A stretch of DNA of 64,000 nucleotides from Rhodobacter sp. CZR27 (GTDB lineage Bacteria; Pseudomonadota; Alphaproteobacteria; Rhodobacterales; Rhodobacteraceae): the NCBI RefSeq assembly GCF_002407205.1, contig NZ_CP023548.1:3031001-3095000 (forward strand), given 5' to 3'. Below the pieces are notes generated by a model. The model did no database searches, had not been told where the DNA came from, and worked only from the letters and a program-made list of their open reading frames with translations. The position numbers and the translations under genes were made by a program. Positions 15,775 to 25,207 of this stretch are shown one piece after another; within the stretch, counting starts at the first letter, position 1; every line of letters begins with the position of its first letter.

Positions 15775-18700
15775 CTACGCCGCTTCTGCAGTCTGCCTGA
15801 TCTGCTTCACGATTGCCACGATCTGCTCCACGTCGGCCTGCGGGAAGATGCCGCCGATGCCCTGGTCGTTCAGGTCGGTGAATGGGCTCTCGTAGAAGAG
15901 CGCGGGTTCGATGATGCCCTGTTCGGCGAGATGGTTGACGGCGAGGTCGATGAACTCGCTCTGGGCGGCCGTCAGCGTCCGGCCGTCGGTAAGCTTGCTG
16001 AACGCCTCCTTGGCCGCCTTCCGGTCAAGGCCGGTGAGGCTGCGCAGGAAGAGGCCGAGGCCGCCGGCTTGGGTGATCTCACCCTCGCCCTCCTCGACCT
16101 GCACGCCTTCGGCCACAAACATCTTCTCCAGCTCGGCAAGGTCGGTTGGTGTCAGCTGCTCGGCGCGACGCAGCTTCAGGAGCGCGATGTGGTCCTTGTG
16201 CTTCTCCAAGAAGCGGCGGACCTTCTTGCGGAACTGCGGCTTGTCGATGCCGGGGCTGATGGCGTCGATGGTGATTTCGGTGCCTGCACCGATCTCGTCG
16301 GTGAAGTCGGTGTAGACGATCTTGCGCTCGCGCGGGTCGATCAGCTTCACAAGGGCGCGCAGCGACCTTCGGACATGCTCCAGCTCTTCGGGCGACACAT
16401 CCTCCCAGTAGGCGTCGGTCTGCAGTTCGGCGATCAGCTCCAGCTGCTTCGCGACCATCGGGATGTTCGCCTTGCCCTCCAGGTCGGCCGCAACCTTGCG
16501 GATGCGCAGCGCGAACTGCGCGAAGGCCGCATCCGACTTCAGCAGGCGCAGCATGGCGCCGAGCGTCAGGAGGTCGAACTGCTTCGCCGGCAGGTCGTCG
16601 TCCTGCAGCGCCGTCGGCAGGCTGGAGATGTGGGCGGCCAGATCCTCCCGATCCTCGGCGCCGAGGCTGTCCCAGGCATCGCGGTGCTGGAACTTCTCCA
16701 CCGTGCGGCGCTGCTGCCGGACGAGGAAGTTCTCCAGCGACATGCCGGCCACCTCCTCGTGCAGCCGGTCCCTAAGCCCAGCGGCAAGCTCGGCGTGCTC
16801 CTCCTTGCCCGCCATCGCGTCGATCAGGTCGAGCCGCGTGGTGAAGAGCCTGGCGCCGAGGGGCAGGCCCATCACCGGCTCCGTCCGCGTCGGGTTCTGG
16901 TTGAAGAACTCGAAGTTCTGACAAAAATCGAAAATGCGGAACGCCTCCTTGTCCTGCCCCGGCCCGAACAGATCGCGGCGCAGGCGGGTGCCGCGGCCGA
17001 TCATCTGCCAGAACTTGGTCTTGGAGCGCACGATCTTGAAGAAGACGAGGTTCACCACCTCCGGCACGTCGATGCCGGTGTCGAGCATGTCAACCGACAC
17101 CGCGATGTGCGGCGCCTTCTCCGGGTCCGAGAAGTCGTCGATCAACGACTGGGCATAGACCACGCTGTAGTCGATGAGCCGGGCGAACTGGCCGGCGTGG
17201 TGCGGGTAGTTCGCGTCGAAGCGCTGCGCGATGAACTGAGCGTGCTTGCTGTTCTTGGCGAAGATGATGGTTTTGCCAAGGCGGTCACCGCCGGCCACCC
17301 TGATGCCGTGGGTCATCAGGTGCTCCAGCACCTTGTCCACGGTGTCCTTGTTAAACAGCCACTTGTTCACGTCGTCCGCTTCGACGCGGTCCGGGATCTC
17401 GCCGTCCTCGCTCCATTCCAGCGCGTCCCACTCTGCCTTCTCGTCATCCGAGAGTTGGTCGTAGGTGATGCCCTCGCGCTGGAACTTCAGCGGCACCGAC
17501 ACGACCGAGGGCGGCACGAGGTAGCCGTCGGCCACCGCATCCTCCAGGTCGTAGGCGTCGGTCGGTACGCCCTTCTCCAGCTCGAAGAGCGAGTAGGTAT
17601 CGCGGTCGATCTCGTCGCGCGGTGTGGCGGTGAGGCCCACCAGCAGGGCGTCGAAGTAGTCGAAGATGGCGCGGTACTTGCGGTAGACCGAGCGGTGCGC
17701 CTCGTCGATCACGATCAGGTCGAAGTGGCCGGGGCCGAAGCGCTTCGTCCCGTCCTTCATCTCGTCGATCAGCCCCATCATCGTCGGGTAGGTCGAGAGG
17801 CAGACGCGGGCGGCCGAGTGGTCGTTCTTCTTCGGGTCGTGGCCCTCCAGCAGGTTCGCGCTCGGCGCGCTCGGCAGGTGCGCCTTGAACGCACCATGCG
17901 CCTGCTTCACCAGCGCCACCCGGTCGGCGAGGAACAGCACCCGCTTGCACCAGTTCGCGCGCATCAGCTGGTCGATCAGCGCGATCACCGTGCGCGTCTT
18001 GCCCGAGCCCGTCGCCATCACCAGGAGCGCCTTGCGCTGCCGGTCCTTTTCGAAGGCCTCGCCGACGCGGCGGATCGCCCGCGTCTGGTAGAAGCGCTCG
18101 ACGATGGTCTCGTCCACCTCCACGCCATCGAGCTTCTTCCGGCTCGTCCGGCGCTGGTGCAGCAGCTCCAGCTCGTCGCGCTTGTAGAAGCCCGAGACCG
18201 GCCGCGGCGGGTACATCCGGTCGTCCCAGAACCAGTGCTCGTAGCCGTTGCTGCAGAAGATCACCGGCCGGCGGCCGAACTGCTTCTCCAGGCAGTCGGC
18301 ATAGAGCTTCGCCTGCTGCTGACCGACCAGCGCGTCCTTCCGCGTCCGCTTCGCCTCGACCACCGCGAGCGGCAGCCCGTCGCTACCCCAGAGCACATAG
18401 TCCACGAAGCCCTTGCCCTGCTGGTTCGGCATGCCCTCGACCGGGAACTCGATGTCCTGCGGCTTGTCGAGCGGCCAGCCAGCTTCCTCCAGCAGCAGGT
18501 CGATGAAGGCATCGCGAGTGGCGGCCTCGTTGTAGTCGTGGTGATCCTCGGCCTTCTGGTTCGTCGCGCGTATGGCCGCGATTTCCGCCCGTAGCGCGGC
18601 GAGTTCGGCCTCCAGCGCAGCACGACCCTCCTCCGAGGCCTGACGGGCCGCTACGGCCGCTCTGGCGCGCTCTGCGGCGGCGTCATGCTCCTCCTTCAGC

Positions 18701-19167
18701 CGCTTGATCCGGTCGAGCGTGCTGGCGGTGATGGCGTGGATGCGCTCCAGTTTCGCCGGGTCGAAGGCGAGGCCCGCCGGGGGCTTCGCGCCCTTGGCGT
18801 AGGTCCGAGCGATCCAGTAGCAGATGTGGTGCAGCTCGCGCAGGACGGCGACGGCGGAGGCTTCCTTGACCTGCCGCGGGTCATGCACCGCCCGGTTGCC
18901 GTGGTCCTTCACGAACCGGGCCTTGGTGACGATGGCGGGGCCGGCGAGGACGGTCAGGCTCGGCTCGGCGATCAGCGCGGCGAGGCTGGTGTCGTAGGGC
19001 GTCCGGAGCGCTGGATCGCTGCGGTAGAGTTGCTGCAGCGCCGTCTCCAGCGTCAGCCGGGCGTAGAAGCAGGCGCCCCGGGGGTCCGTCAGGGCAGCCG
19101 CCTCTGCTCGCTTGGCGAGGTCGAGGAGGTCGAGGAACTCGGGCGAGAGGAAGGCGAACTGGGACAT
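15775..19167 (-). CDS. hsdR: Type I restriction enzyme R subunit (EcoEI-like)
   Basis: 1130 residues, full length. Order: an N-terminal DUF4145-like helical domain (1-130), a coiled-coil (about 150-215), the HsdR nuclease domain with D near 255 (FVDYVLWG) and the ExK at about 268-271 (VVEAKRT), a SF2 motor with ATGSGKT near 386 and IDEAH near 485, LTATP, QMIGRGTRLR, and the C-terminal EcoEI R-C region. It translocates DNA with ATP and cuts unmodified DNA away from the recognition site, in complex with HsdM and HsdS. It lies 29 nt after hsdS in the same operon. All catalytic motifs are intact. Confidence 0.95.
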   Translation of the reverse strand: MSQFAFLSPEFLDLLDLAKRAEAAALTDPRGACFYARLTLETALQQLYRSDPALRTPYDTSLAALIAEPSLTVLAGPAIVTKARFVKDHGNRAVHDPRQVKEASAVAVLRELHHICYWIARTYAKGAKPPAGLAFDPAKLERIHAITASTLDRIKRLKEEHDAAAERARAAVAARQASEEGRAALEAELAALRAEIAAIRATNQKAEDHHDYNEAATRDAFIDLLLEEAGWPLDKPQDIEFPVEGMPNQQGKGFVDYVLWGSDGLPLAVVEAKRTRKDALVGQQQAKLYADCLEKQFGRRPVIFCSNGYEHWFWDDRMYPPRPVSGFYKRDELELLHQRRTSRKKLDGVEVDETIVERFYQTRAIRRVGEAFEKDRQRKALLVMATGSGKTRTVIALIDQLMRANWCKRVLFLADRVALVKQAHGAFKAHLPSAPSANLLEGHDPKKNDHSAARVCLSTYPTMMGLIDEMKDGTKRFGPGHFDLIVIDEAHRSVYRKYRAIFDYFDALLVGLTATPRDEIDRDTYSLFELEKGVPTDAYDLEDAVADGYLVPPSVVSVPLKFQREGITYDQLSDDEKAEWDALEWSEDGEIPDRVEADDVNKWLFNKDTVDKVLEHLMTHGIRVAGGDRLGKTIIFAKNSKHAQFIAQRFDANYPHHAGQFARLIDYSVVYAQSLIDDFSDPEKAPHIAVSVDMLDTGIDVPEVVNLVFFKIVRSKTKFWQMIGRGTRLRRDLFGPGQDKEAFRIFDFCQNFEFFNQNPTRTEPVMGLPLGARLFTTRLDLIDAMAGKEEHAELAAGLRDRLHEEVAGMSLENFLVRQQRRTVEKFQHRDAWDSLGAEDREDLAAHISSLPTALQDDDLPAKQFDLLTLGAMLRLLKSDAAFAQFALRIRKVAADLEGKANIPMVAKQLELIAELQTDAYWEDVSPEELEHVRRSLRALVKLIDPRERKIVYTDFTDEIGAGTEITIDAISPGIDKPQFRKKVRRFLEKHKDHIALLKLRRAEQLTPTDLAELEKMFVAEGVQVEEGEGEITQAGGLGLFLRSLTGLDRKAAKEAFSKLTDGRTLTAAQSEFIDLAVNHLAEQGIIEPALFYESPFTDLNDQGIGGIFPQADVEQIVAIVKQIRQTAEAA

Positions 19168-19196
19168 GAAGCGACCACAAGAACGATGAGTAAGTG

Positions 19197-20297
19197 TTAG
19201 GCGGCGGATACTACCTGATACGGCGAGAGTTCACCTATGAAGGCTCGGTGCTGGAGCGCCGCGAACAAACGGTCAGCGTTGATCAAGGCTGCTCGCAGAC
19301 TTGCTGTGACGCCGTCGCACGCTGCAATTCGCTGAGAAAAGGTTTCTTGATCGGGAAGTGCTGGGACACGGATGTGAACGGGGTAGATGCGGCTACCGGA
19401 AACAAGTGGCTGAGCTGCCTTCCCTGCATACTGATTTAGATTGGCTAGGCGGAGGGAGAACGCCAAGAAGGTAGTGTCGATCTCTATTAGCTTCTTTACG
19501 GCGAGCGCGTTGTCCGTAATCCACGACGGGCGATCTGTAACATGAACCGCGCCACAGTAAACGCCAACTCTGCCAATCACGATAGTATCAGCCGGATGCG
19601 TTGGAACGTCATGCCAGCCGGTTATTCCGTTGCCTCCATACACGGGGACGCAGCCGCCCTGCATATCTTTTGCGATCAAGCCGTGCCCGCTGCTAACTTT
19701 AACGACCTCTTTAAGAGGCAGAGTAGGCAAACCATGCTCGTTAATGACAGGATCCCCAAACATCTCATTGAAGATCGCCTGCCCGAGCGCGTTGATGCGG
19801 TCGAGGGCGCGGGCGCGGAGGCGACGCAGCGCGTCCGCCTGATCGAGGATCGCCGCAATGCGTTTCTGCTCCTCCAAGGATGGTAGGGGGATCTCCAGGC
19901 CACGAATATCGGCTCGCGACACCTGCAGGAACGTTGCTCCCCTTCCTTTTGAGCGAAGGGTGTCGGCAGCGTGCTCCATAACGCGCCAAAGATACCGCTG
20001 ATCTAGATGACGGTTCTTGGCTCTCAGGCCAGCAACACCTCGGCCAAGGCAGTACCTTCTGTCCGCAAGGTTCAGGTCACCAATGGTCGCTCGGATGCAA
20101 ACGATGATGTCGCCGGCGTCAGCCACCTTCGCGGGAGCCGAGGTGTACCTCTTTGGCGCCGGCGTAAGAGCACCAAAGTCGCCGGCGCCAGCGATTAGCG
20201 GCAAGCCGTCTCCCTTGTCATTGTATGTTTCGCCGCTGGGCGCTTGGCCCATTTCGATGTGTGCTACATCACCCAGGGCAACGATAGGATAACTCAC
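19197..20297 (-). CDS. hsdS: Type I restriction specificity subunit S
   Basis: 366 residues, GTG start overlapping the hsdM stop by 4 nt. Two target-recognition domains (about 1-130 and 190-320) are each followed by a helical spacer; the first ends in PLPSLEEQKRIAAILDQADALRRLR, the second in PALPDQETFSQRIAACDG. Each domain reads half of a bipartite DNA site. It is shorter than the usual 400-450 residues, mainly because the second domain is compact. The sequence is noticeably less GC-rich in the second domain than in hsdM and hsdR, as expected for recombining specificity modules. Confidence 0.92.
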   Translation of the reverse strand: MSYPIVALGDVAHIEMGQAPSGETYNDKGDGLPLIAGAGDFGALTPAPKRYTSAPAKVADAGDIIVCIRATIGDLNLADRRYCLGRGVAGLRAKNRHLDQRYLWRVMEHAADTLRSKGRGATFLQVSRADIRGLEIPLPSLEEQKRIAAILDQADALRRLRARALDRINALGQAIFNEMFGDPVINEHGLPTLPLKEVVKVSSGHGLIAKDMQGGCVPVYGGNGITGWHDVPTHPADTIVIGRVGVYCGAVHVTDRPSWITDNALAVKKLIEIDTTFLAFSLRLANLNQYAGKAAQPLVSGSRIYPVHIRVPALPDQETFSQRIAACDGVTASLRAALINADRLFAALQHRAFIGELSPYQVVSAA

Positions 20298-21835
20298 GAC
20301 AACATATCCTCAAGCCGATCCAGCCCCTCGGCAATCTCAGCTTCGATGGCTCGCAGCTCGGCGATGATCTCGGCGGGCGAGGAATGCTCCACCGCCTCGT
20401 GCTCCACCTGCTTGTAGCGGTTCAGCGACAGGTCCCAGCTGCCGGTCGCCTTGATCTCCTCGGCATCGACGACGAAGCTCTGCGCCGTGCGTGGGCGCAG
20501 CAGCTCGGTCTCCTCCCGATGCTTCCAGCGCGCGAGGATGTCGGGCAGGTTGTTCTTCGCGTAGTCCTCAGCCGACAGCGGCTGCTCCGGCACCGCGCCG
20601 AGCTTCGCCTCGTCCAGCAGCGGCGTGCGCTTGTCGTCGAGCGAGAAGCCGTCGGCCGTCATGTCGTAGAACCAGACGCCGCTGGTGCCGCCGACGCCGG
20701 TCTTGGTGAAGACCACGATGGCGCAGGAGACGCCGGCGTAGGGGCGGAACACGCCGGAGGGCAGCTTGATGATCGCCTCCAGTTTGTGGTCCTCGACCAG
20801 CCTGCGCCGGATCTCCTTGTGCGCGCCCGACGAGCCGAACAGCACCCCGTCCGGCACGATCACCGCTGCCCGGCCGCCAGTGCGCAGCAGCCGCAGGAAG
20901 AGCGCGACGAACAGCAGCTCGGTCTTCTTGGTCTTGACCAGCTTCAGCAGGTCCTTCGCTGTCGTCTCGTAATCGAGCGAGCCCGCGAACGGCGGGTTGG
21001 CCAGGATCAGGGAGTAGCGGCCCTCATCTCCCGCATGCTCCTCCGCCAAGCTGTCGCGGTAGCTGACGTCCGGGTCCTCGACCCCGTGCAGCGTCATGTT
21101 CATCGCGCCGATCCGCAGCATGGTGCTGTCGAAGTCGAAGCCGTGGAACATGCCGCCGTGGAAGTGCTGCTTGAGCTTCGCGTCGCGGAAGAGGCCGGCG
21201 TGATGCTCGCGCAGGTATTCGCCCGCAGCCACCAGGAAGCCGCAGGTGCCGGCAGCCGGATCGCAGATGATGTCGTCCGGCTGCGGCGCCATCAGGTGCA
21301 CCATCAGGTTGATGATGTGCCGCGGCGTGCGGAACTGGCCGTTCTGCCCGGCGCTGGCGATCTTGCCGAGCATGTACTCGTAGAGGTCGCCCTTGGTGTC
21401 GCGGTCCTCCATCGGGATCTTGTCGAGCAGGTCGACGACCTTGGCGAGAAGGCCTGCATTCGGGATGCCGAGGCGGGCATCCTTCATGTGCTTGCCGTAG
21501 CTCGATCCGACCTCGCCCAGCGTGCGCAGGAAGGGGAAGACGTGCTCCTCCACCACTTCCATCATCACCCGCGGGTCGAAGTTCTTGAACCGCGACCAGC
21601 GCAGATCCTCGTAAGGCTTGCCCTTGGCGTCAGATCCCTCGGGGAAGATCCGCCGCTGCATCGGGGTGCCGAGCGTGCGGGACTTGTTCTCCTCCAGCGT
21701 ATGCAGGTCGTCGAGCCGCTTGATGAAGAGCAGGTAGGTGATCTGCTCGATCACCGACAGCGGGTTGGAGACGCCGCCCGACCAGAAGGCGTTCCAGATT
21801 TGATCGACCTGCGTGCGCAGAGGTCCCGTGAGCAT
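20294..21835 (-). CDS. hsdM: Type I restriction modification (N6-adenine) methyltransferase
   Basis: 513 residues. The N-terminal HsdM helical domain (1-150) is followed by a class I SAM fold with CDPAAGTCGF at 191-200 (AdoMet loop) and the catalytic NPPF at 280-283. The C-terminal helix contacts HsdS. It methylates adenine in both halves of the site read by HsdS. It is the first gene of the M-S-R operon, and its start is 104 nt from the next upstream gene (the glycosylase homologue, same strand), so a shared transcript is possible. Confidence 0.95.
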   Translation of the reverse strand: MLTGPLRTQVDQIWNAFWSGGVSNPLSVIEQITYLLFIKRLDDLHTLEENKSRTLGTPMQRRIFPEGSDAKGKPYEDLRWSRFKNFDPRVMMEVVEEHVFPFLRTLGEVGSSYGKHMKDARLGIPNAGLLAKVVDLLDKIPMEDRDTKGDLYEYMLGKIASAGQNGQFRTPRHIINLMVHLMAPQPDDIICDPAAGTCGFLVAAGEYLREHHAGLFRDAKLKQHFHGGMFHGFDFDSTMLRIGAMNMTLHGVEDPDVSYRDSLAEEHAGDEGRYSLILANPPFAGSLDYETTAKDLLKLVKTKKTELLFVALFLRLLRTGGRAAVIVPDGVLFGSSGAHKEIRRRLVEDHKLEAIIKLPSGVFRPYAGVSCAIVVFTKTGVGGTSGVWFYDMTADGFSLDDKRTPLLDEAKLGAVPEQPLSAEDYAKNNLPDILARWKHREETELLRPRTAQSFVVDAEEIKATGSWDLSLNRYKQVEHEAVEHSSPAEIIAELRAIEAEIAEGLDRLEDMLS

Positions 21836-21939
21836 CCTGATGGTCCCAAGCAGTCCAAGTTTATGCTGTTGTGACCGACGCTACGCGCAACCTCAAGCGT
21901 GATCTTTCGCAAGCCAGAGCCTTGATCCGCGCCACATCG

Positions 21940-22608
21940 TTATTGGCCGGCGGCGCCGACGCGGTGGATTTGCGCTGAGAGGAGCTGCCGTGCTTTAATA
22001 AAGAGCTTTTTGTTTTCCGGCTTGTTGAGAAACTGGCTTCTTCCCGAGGTATGGGGCAGGTAGGCAACTCCCATATCACCCACGAAGTCAATCCTGCCGA
22101 CGTAATCTTCTTGGGCTCCGGTGGCCAGCCCAAATAGCCTCTGAACATGCCCGGCCGCAAAGGCGCCGAGACATACAATCAGCTTGGGCTTGAAAATCTC
22201 GATCTGCCTTACCAAGAACGGTTTACACGCCCGAACTATTGGAGCTGGCGGAACCACGTCTTCCGGTCGCCCGTTGCTGCCTTCCTTTCTGCCGCAGAAA
22301 CACTTTACCACGGAGGTTTGATAAACGAGGACGTCGAATTGATCCCTCCGCAGACCGCACTGTTCGAAGAGCGCGCGAGCTTCTTCCCCAGCTGGGCCGC
22401 TGAAAGGGCGGCCGCTGATGTATTCAGTCAAACCCGGTGCCTGGCCGACAAGCATTATTGACGCTCTATTCGGAGAAGACACAACGGGCCGCGGAGCAAC
22501 TGGCGTATCGGGAAATCTTATATCGGCGGGAAAACGAGACAGATCAGCGCTGCAAGCTGTGCAAGAGCGAATGACCTCTGTTAATTCGAGCGCCTCAGGG
22601 AGTGCCAT
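21940..22608 (-). CDS. Fe-S uracil-DNA glycosylase superfamily protein (family 4/5-like)
   Basis: 222 residues. Motif A is GQAPGLTEYISGRPFSGPAG (about 55-74), comparable to GEAPGeqE.GrPF of family 4. The C-terminal motif reads LPHTSGRSQFLN. Four cysteines sit where the [4Fe-4S] cluster ligands are expected: C16 and C19 near the N-terminus, one in SVVKC and one in RACKPFL. Family members remove uracil or deaminated bases from DNA. Motif A has GLTE where canonical enzymes have GxxED, so the substrate may differ. It is upstream of hsdM, same strand; a protective or defence role is possible from context only. Confidence 0.8.
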   Translation of the reverse strand: MALPEALELTEVIRSCTACSADLSRFPADIRFPDTPVAPRPVVSSPNRASIMLVGQAPGLTEYISGRPFSGPAGEEARALFEQCGLRRDQFDVLVYQTSVVKCFCGRKEGSNGRPEDVVPPAPIVRACKPFLVRQIEIFKPKLIVCLGAFAAGHVQRLFGLATGAQEDYVGRIDFVGDMGVAYLPHTSGRSQFLNKPENKKLFIKARQLLSAQIHRVGAAGQ

Positions 22609-22636
22609 GTCTTCGTTGCCTTGCGTTGCTCGCGCT

Positions 22637-24139
22637 TCAGCTTTGCCTCAACGGCCTGTATTCGCTTGCGGCAAAAAGCGCACGAGTTGCGTCGATGATG
22701 CTGTCGGACCAAGCTACAGTGCGGCACCAACGAGATGGAACGGCGTCTGCTCCGTAAACTGCTCCCGCGAGCTGCCCCGCGATAGCCCCGGTCGTGTCGG
22801 CATCCTCGCCAAGGTTGGCCGCCAGCAGCACCGCCTCAGCGAAGCTGCCGGTGCGGGCGACGCTCCAGAGCGACGCCTCCAGCGAATGCGCGACGTAGCC
22901 GGAGGCGCGGATCGCCTTCCGCTGCTTGCCCCGCCAGCTTCCCGCCATGATCGAGGCGATAGCGCCCGCGTAGGGCTCCAGCCGATCCCGCAGCACCTCG
23001 CTGCGCTTGCGGCCCTCGATGGCGTCTGCCAGCGCCTCGGCGTAGGCCACGCAGCCGTCCACGGCCTCGGGCGCGCCGTGCGTCGTGCGGCTCTGCCGGG
23101 CGGCGACGTCGCGCAGCAGAGCGCGGTCCTGCCAATGCCGCACTGCGACCGGGGCAAGGCGCATCAGGCTGCCGTTGCCGGCCGTCTGCGGATCGGTGGA
23201 ACCGGCGAAGGGGTCGCCCGACTTCTTCCACCGGCCGAGCGCCTGCCGCGTCGTGATGCCGATGTCGAAGCAGCGGCCGGTGCAGGAGTAGGTGCCCTTC
23301 TCGTGCCACTCCACGAAGCGACGCATGAGGTCTTTCTCGTCGAGCTTCGGATCAAGCGCGAGGCTGTCGGCCAGCGCGAGCGCCATCGCCGTGTCGTCGG
23401 TCCACTCGCCCGGCTTCAGCCCGAACGGCCCGCCGCCCACCATGTCGGTCAGGAGCGGGTAGCTGTCGCGCGCCTTGAACTCCAGCGTGGTGCCGATGGC
23501 ATCGCCCACCGCGAGGCCCAGCAGAGCGCCTGTAGCGCGGTCCTTGATGGCCTCGGCGGTGGCGGCAGGCTCGGCCTCAGGAACGGGCTTCTGCGCCATG
23601 ACATAGGCGAGCTGCGCGTCGGTTTCGATGGCGCCGGGGCGGGCCGTCCGCACCGCCTGCACGGCAGCCTTCGGCTCCATGCCCAGCTCGATGAGCAGCC
23701 GGCTCGCGATGGTGCCGGCGCGGCCGAGGCCGCCCTTGCAGTGCACCAGCACGTTGAAGCCTGCGCGGAGCCGCGCCCGCAGCCCTTCGCCGACTTCGGT
23801 CCACTGCCGCTCGAAGGATACGGGCGGCACCGAGTAGTCGCCGATTGGCAAGTGGAACCACGCCATGTGCCGCGCGGCCACCTTCGCCCCCATACCCTCT
23901 GTTTTTAAAGCCGTCAGTTCGTGGTCTTCGATCAGCGTCACCACGGCCGCAGCGTTCCATGCGGCGACGGCATCAAGGTCGAGGTCAAGGTCGCGATCCC
24001 ATGCGCCCGTGGCAGCCTTGGGCTGCTTCTTGCCGGGGCAGAAGGTGATGCCGACACGGCCGGCACCGAGGAACGGTTGAACTTCGGCGATCTGGAGGGG
24101 ATGGGTGAGGCTGGTGCGCAATTGGGGGAGGCTCTTCAT
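22637..24139 (-). CDS. Dual-specificity phosphatase / ADP-ribosylglycohydrolase fusion
   Basis: 500 residues. Residues 1-185 are a cyclin-dependent-kinase-inhibitor-3-like phosphatase with the P-loop HCKGGLGRAG (C134, R140). Residues 200-495 are a DraG-type ADP-ribosylglycohydrolase: GALLGLAVGDAIG at 204-216, the metal site WTDDT at 246-250, and GEDADTTGAIAG near 460. The first part could remove phosphate from protein or a small molecule; the second removes ADP-ribose from arginine, or possibly from nucleic acid. Fusions of this type exist elsewhere. It sits 28 nt upstream of the glycosylase gene. Its substrate here is unknown; reversing ADP-ribosylation made by phage or a toxin is one possibility. 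Confidence 0.85.
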   Translation of the reverse strand: MKSLPQLRTSLTHPLQIAEVQPFLGAGRVGITFCPGKKQPKAATGAWDRDLDLDLDAVAAWNAAAVVTLIEDHELTALKTEGMGAKVAARHMAWFHLPIGDYSVPPVSFERQWTEVGEGLRARLRAGFNVLVHCKGGLGRAGTIASRLLIELGMEPKAAVQAVRTARPGAIETDAQLAYVMAQKPVPEAEPAATAEAIKDRATGALLGLAVGDAIGTTLEFKARDSYPLLTDMVGGGPFGLKPGEWTDDTAMALALADSLALDPKLDEKDLMRRFVEWHEKGTYSCTGRCFDIGITTRQALGRWKKSGDPFAGSTDPQTAGNGSLMRLAPVAVRHWQDRALLRDVAARQSRTTHGAPEAVDGCVAYAEALADAIEGRKRSEVLRDRLEPYAGAIASIMAGSWRGKQRKAIRASGYVAHSLEASLWSVARTGSFAEAVLLAANLGEDADTTGAIAGQLAGAVYGADAVPSRWCRTVAWSDSIIDATRALFAASEYRPLRQS

Positions 24140-24348
24140 TGCAGCCCCGCATGGATATGCTGAGGGCCTTGTTCTTTTTAAGACCTCGGAAACTACTCTG
24201 GTGGGCCTCGGATCAGCAAGACAATTCGGACGCTGCGCCGCGTGGTCACAGGTTTATCACATTCATGATCTTTCCCTCCGTCGAGGCTTCTTCGCCATGT
24301 AGAGGCTGCAGATGTCTTCTCCTTCCGATCTGCGGGCGCGCAAGGGCG

Positions 24349-25206
24349 CTATTCGTCGTCGCTCAGGATCGCAAATCGCCTGCCATGCGACGAGAAGTTG
24401 GCGTGCACCTCACCCGGAATGCCAATTTCGACATGATAGCGGCTTTTCGCCACGCGGATGATGGTCTGGTTGTCAACCCGGTGGACGATCAGGCCGGCGT
24501 CGGCCTTGTTGTACCAACGCGCGCTGTCCAAGATGTCGTAGAGCGTCGGCACCTTGACGTTGCCGTCTTGGTCTTTGTGCTGCTTCGCCGGGTGCGTCAC
24601 GATGACGACCGCCACCAGGAACTTCTTCGCAAAGCGCTTGAAGACCTTGATCGCCCGACCGGTGTATTCGGTCAGGCTTTTGACCGGCAGCCGGCGATGA
24701 TCCATCTCGTTCCACGGGTCGACCACCAGAACCTTGGCATTGTGCTGGACTGCGGCAGCCTCCGCGCGGTCGAGGAACCAGTCAAGCGTCGCGTCGTCGA
24801 CTTCGGACGGCACGATCAAGACGTACTGCCGGTCGATCCAGCGATCCGCCCCGATAAGATCCATCTCGCTCTGATAGACCTCGGGCTTGCTGTTGAACCA
24901 CGCCGGCAGGCTGCGCTTGTGATCGCGGGCCGGGGACGACGGCGGCCTCACCACCAGCCGAGGGCCTTTGTCCAGAGGCCGAGCTTCGCTATTCCTGCCC
25001 ATCCGCAGCGGTAACAACACACGGTCTCGTTCGCGCCTATTGCGCGTTGTTCCTTTGCGCCGGCCCAACGCAGACCGAGAGGCACGGCTTCTTCTGGTTC
25101 ATCGGCTTCCGCCCGTGACTGCACTGGGGCGGACTGTCGTATACTCACCGGGGGGATCATGCCCGAGGGTGATGCCCTTCTCGCGGAGCTTCACCCACAC
25201 GCTCAT
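24349..25206 (-). pseudogene. Decayed phage primase-helicase (zinc ribbon + helicase end, Toprim lost)
   Basis: The N-terminus (MSVWVKLREKGITLGHD from ATG 25206) is followed in shifting frames by a zinc-ribbon (QCSHGRK, CLSVCV, then VCCYRCGWAG), as in T7-gp4-like primase-helicases. At about 24930 it jumps to the last third of a RecA-like helicase: VLVVDPWNEMDHRRLP (Walker B), then VVIVTHPAKQ and SARWYNKADAGLIVHR. The Toprim primase domain and Walker A are missing, and at least two frameshifts are needed to join the parts. In the intact phage it would unwind and prime DNA; here it is a remnant. It follows the DUF1376 gene at 1-2 nt. Confidence 0.65.
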
Positions 25207-25207
25207 G

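Noticed and set aside
15679..18594. A 971-codon open frame antisense to hsdR
   Set aside because: It is a shadow of the high-GC hsdR gene; its composition (Arg/Val/Leu/Asp rich) has no family features, while hsdR has every expected motif.
20384..21874. A 496-codon open frame antisense to hsdM
   Set aside because: Shadow of hsdM; no motif or ribosome site.
22418..23908. A 496-codon plus-strand frame opposite the phosphatase/ADP-ribosylglycohydrolase gene
   Set aside because: Shadow; the minus-strand protein has intact P-loop and DraG motifs.
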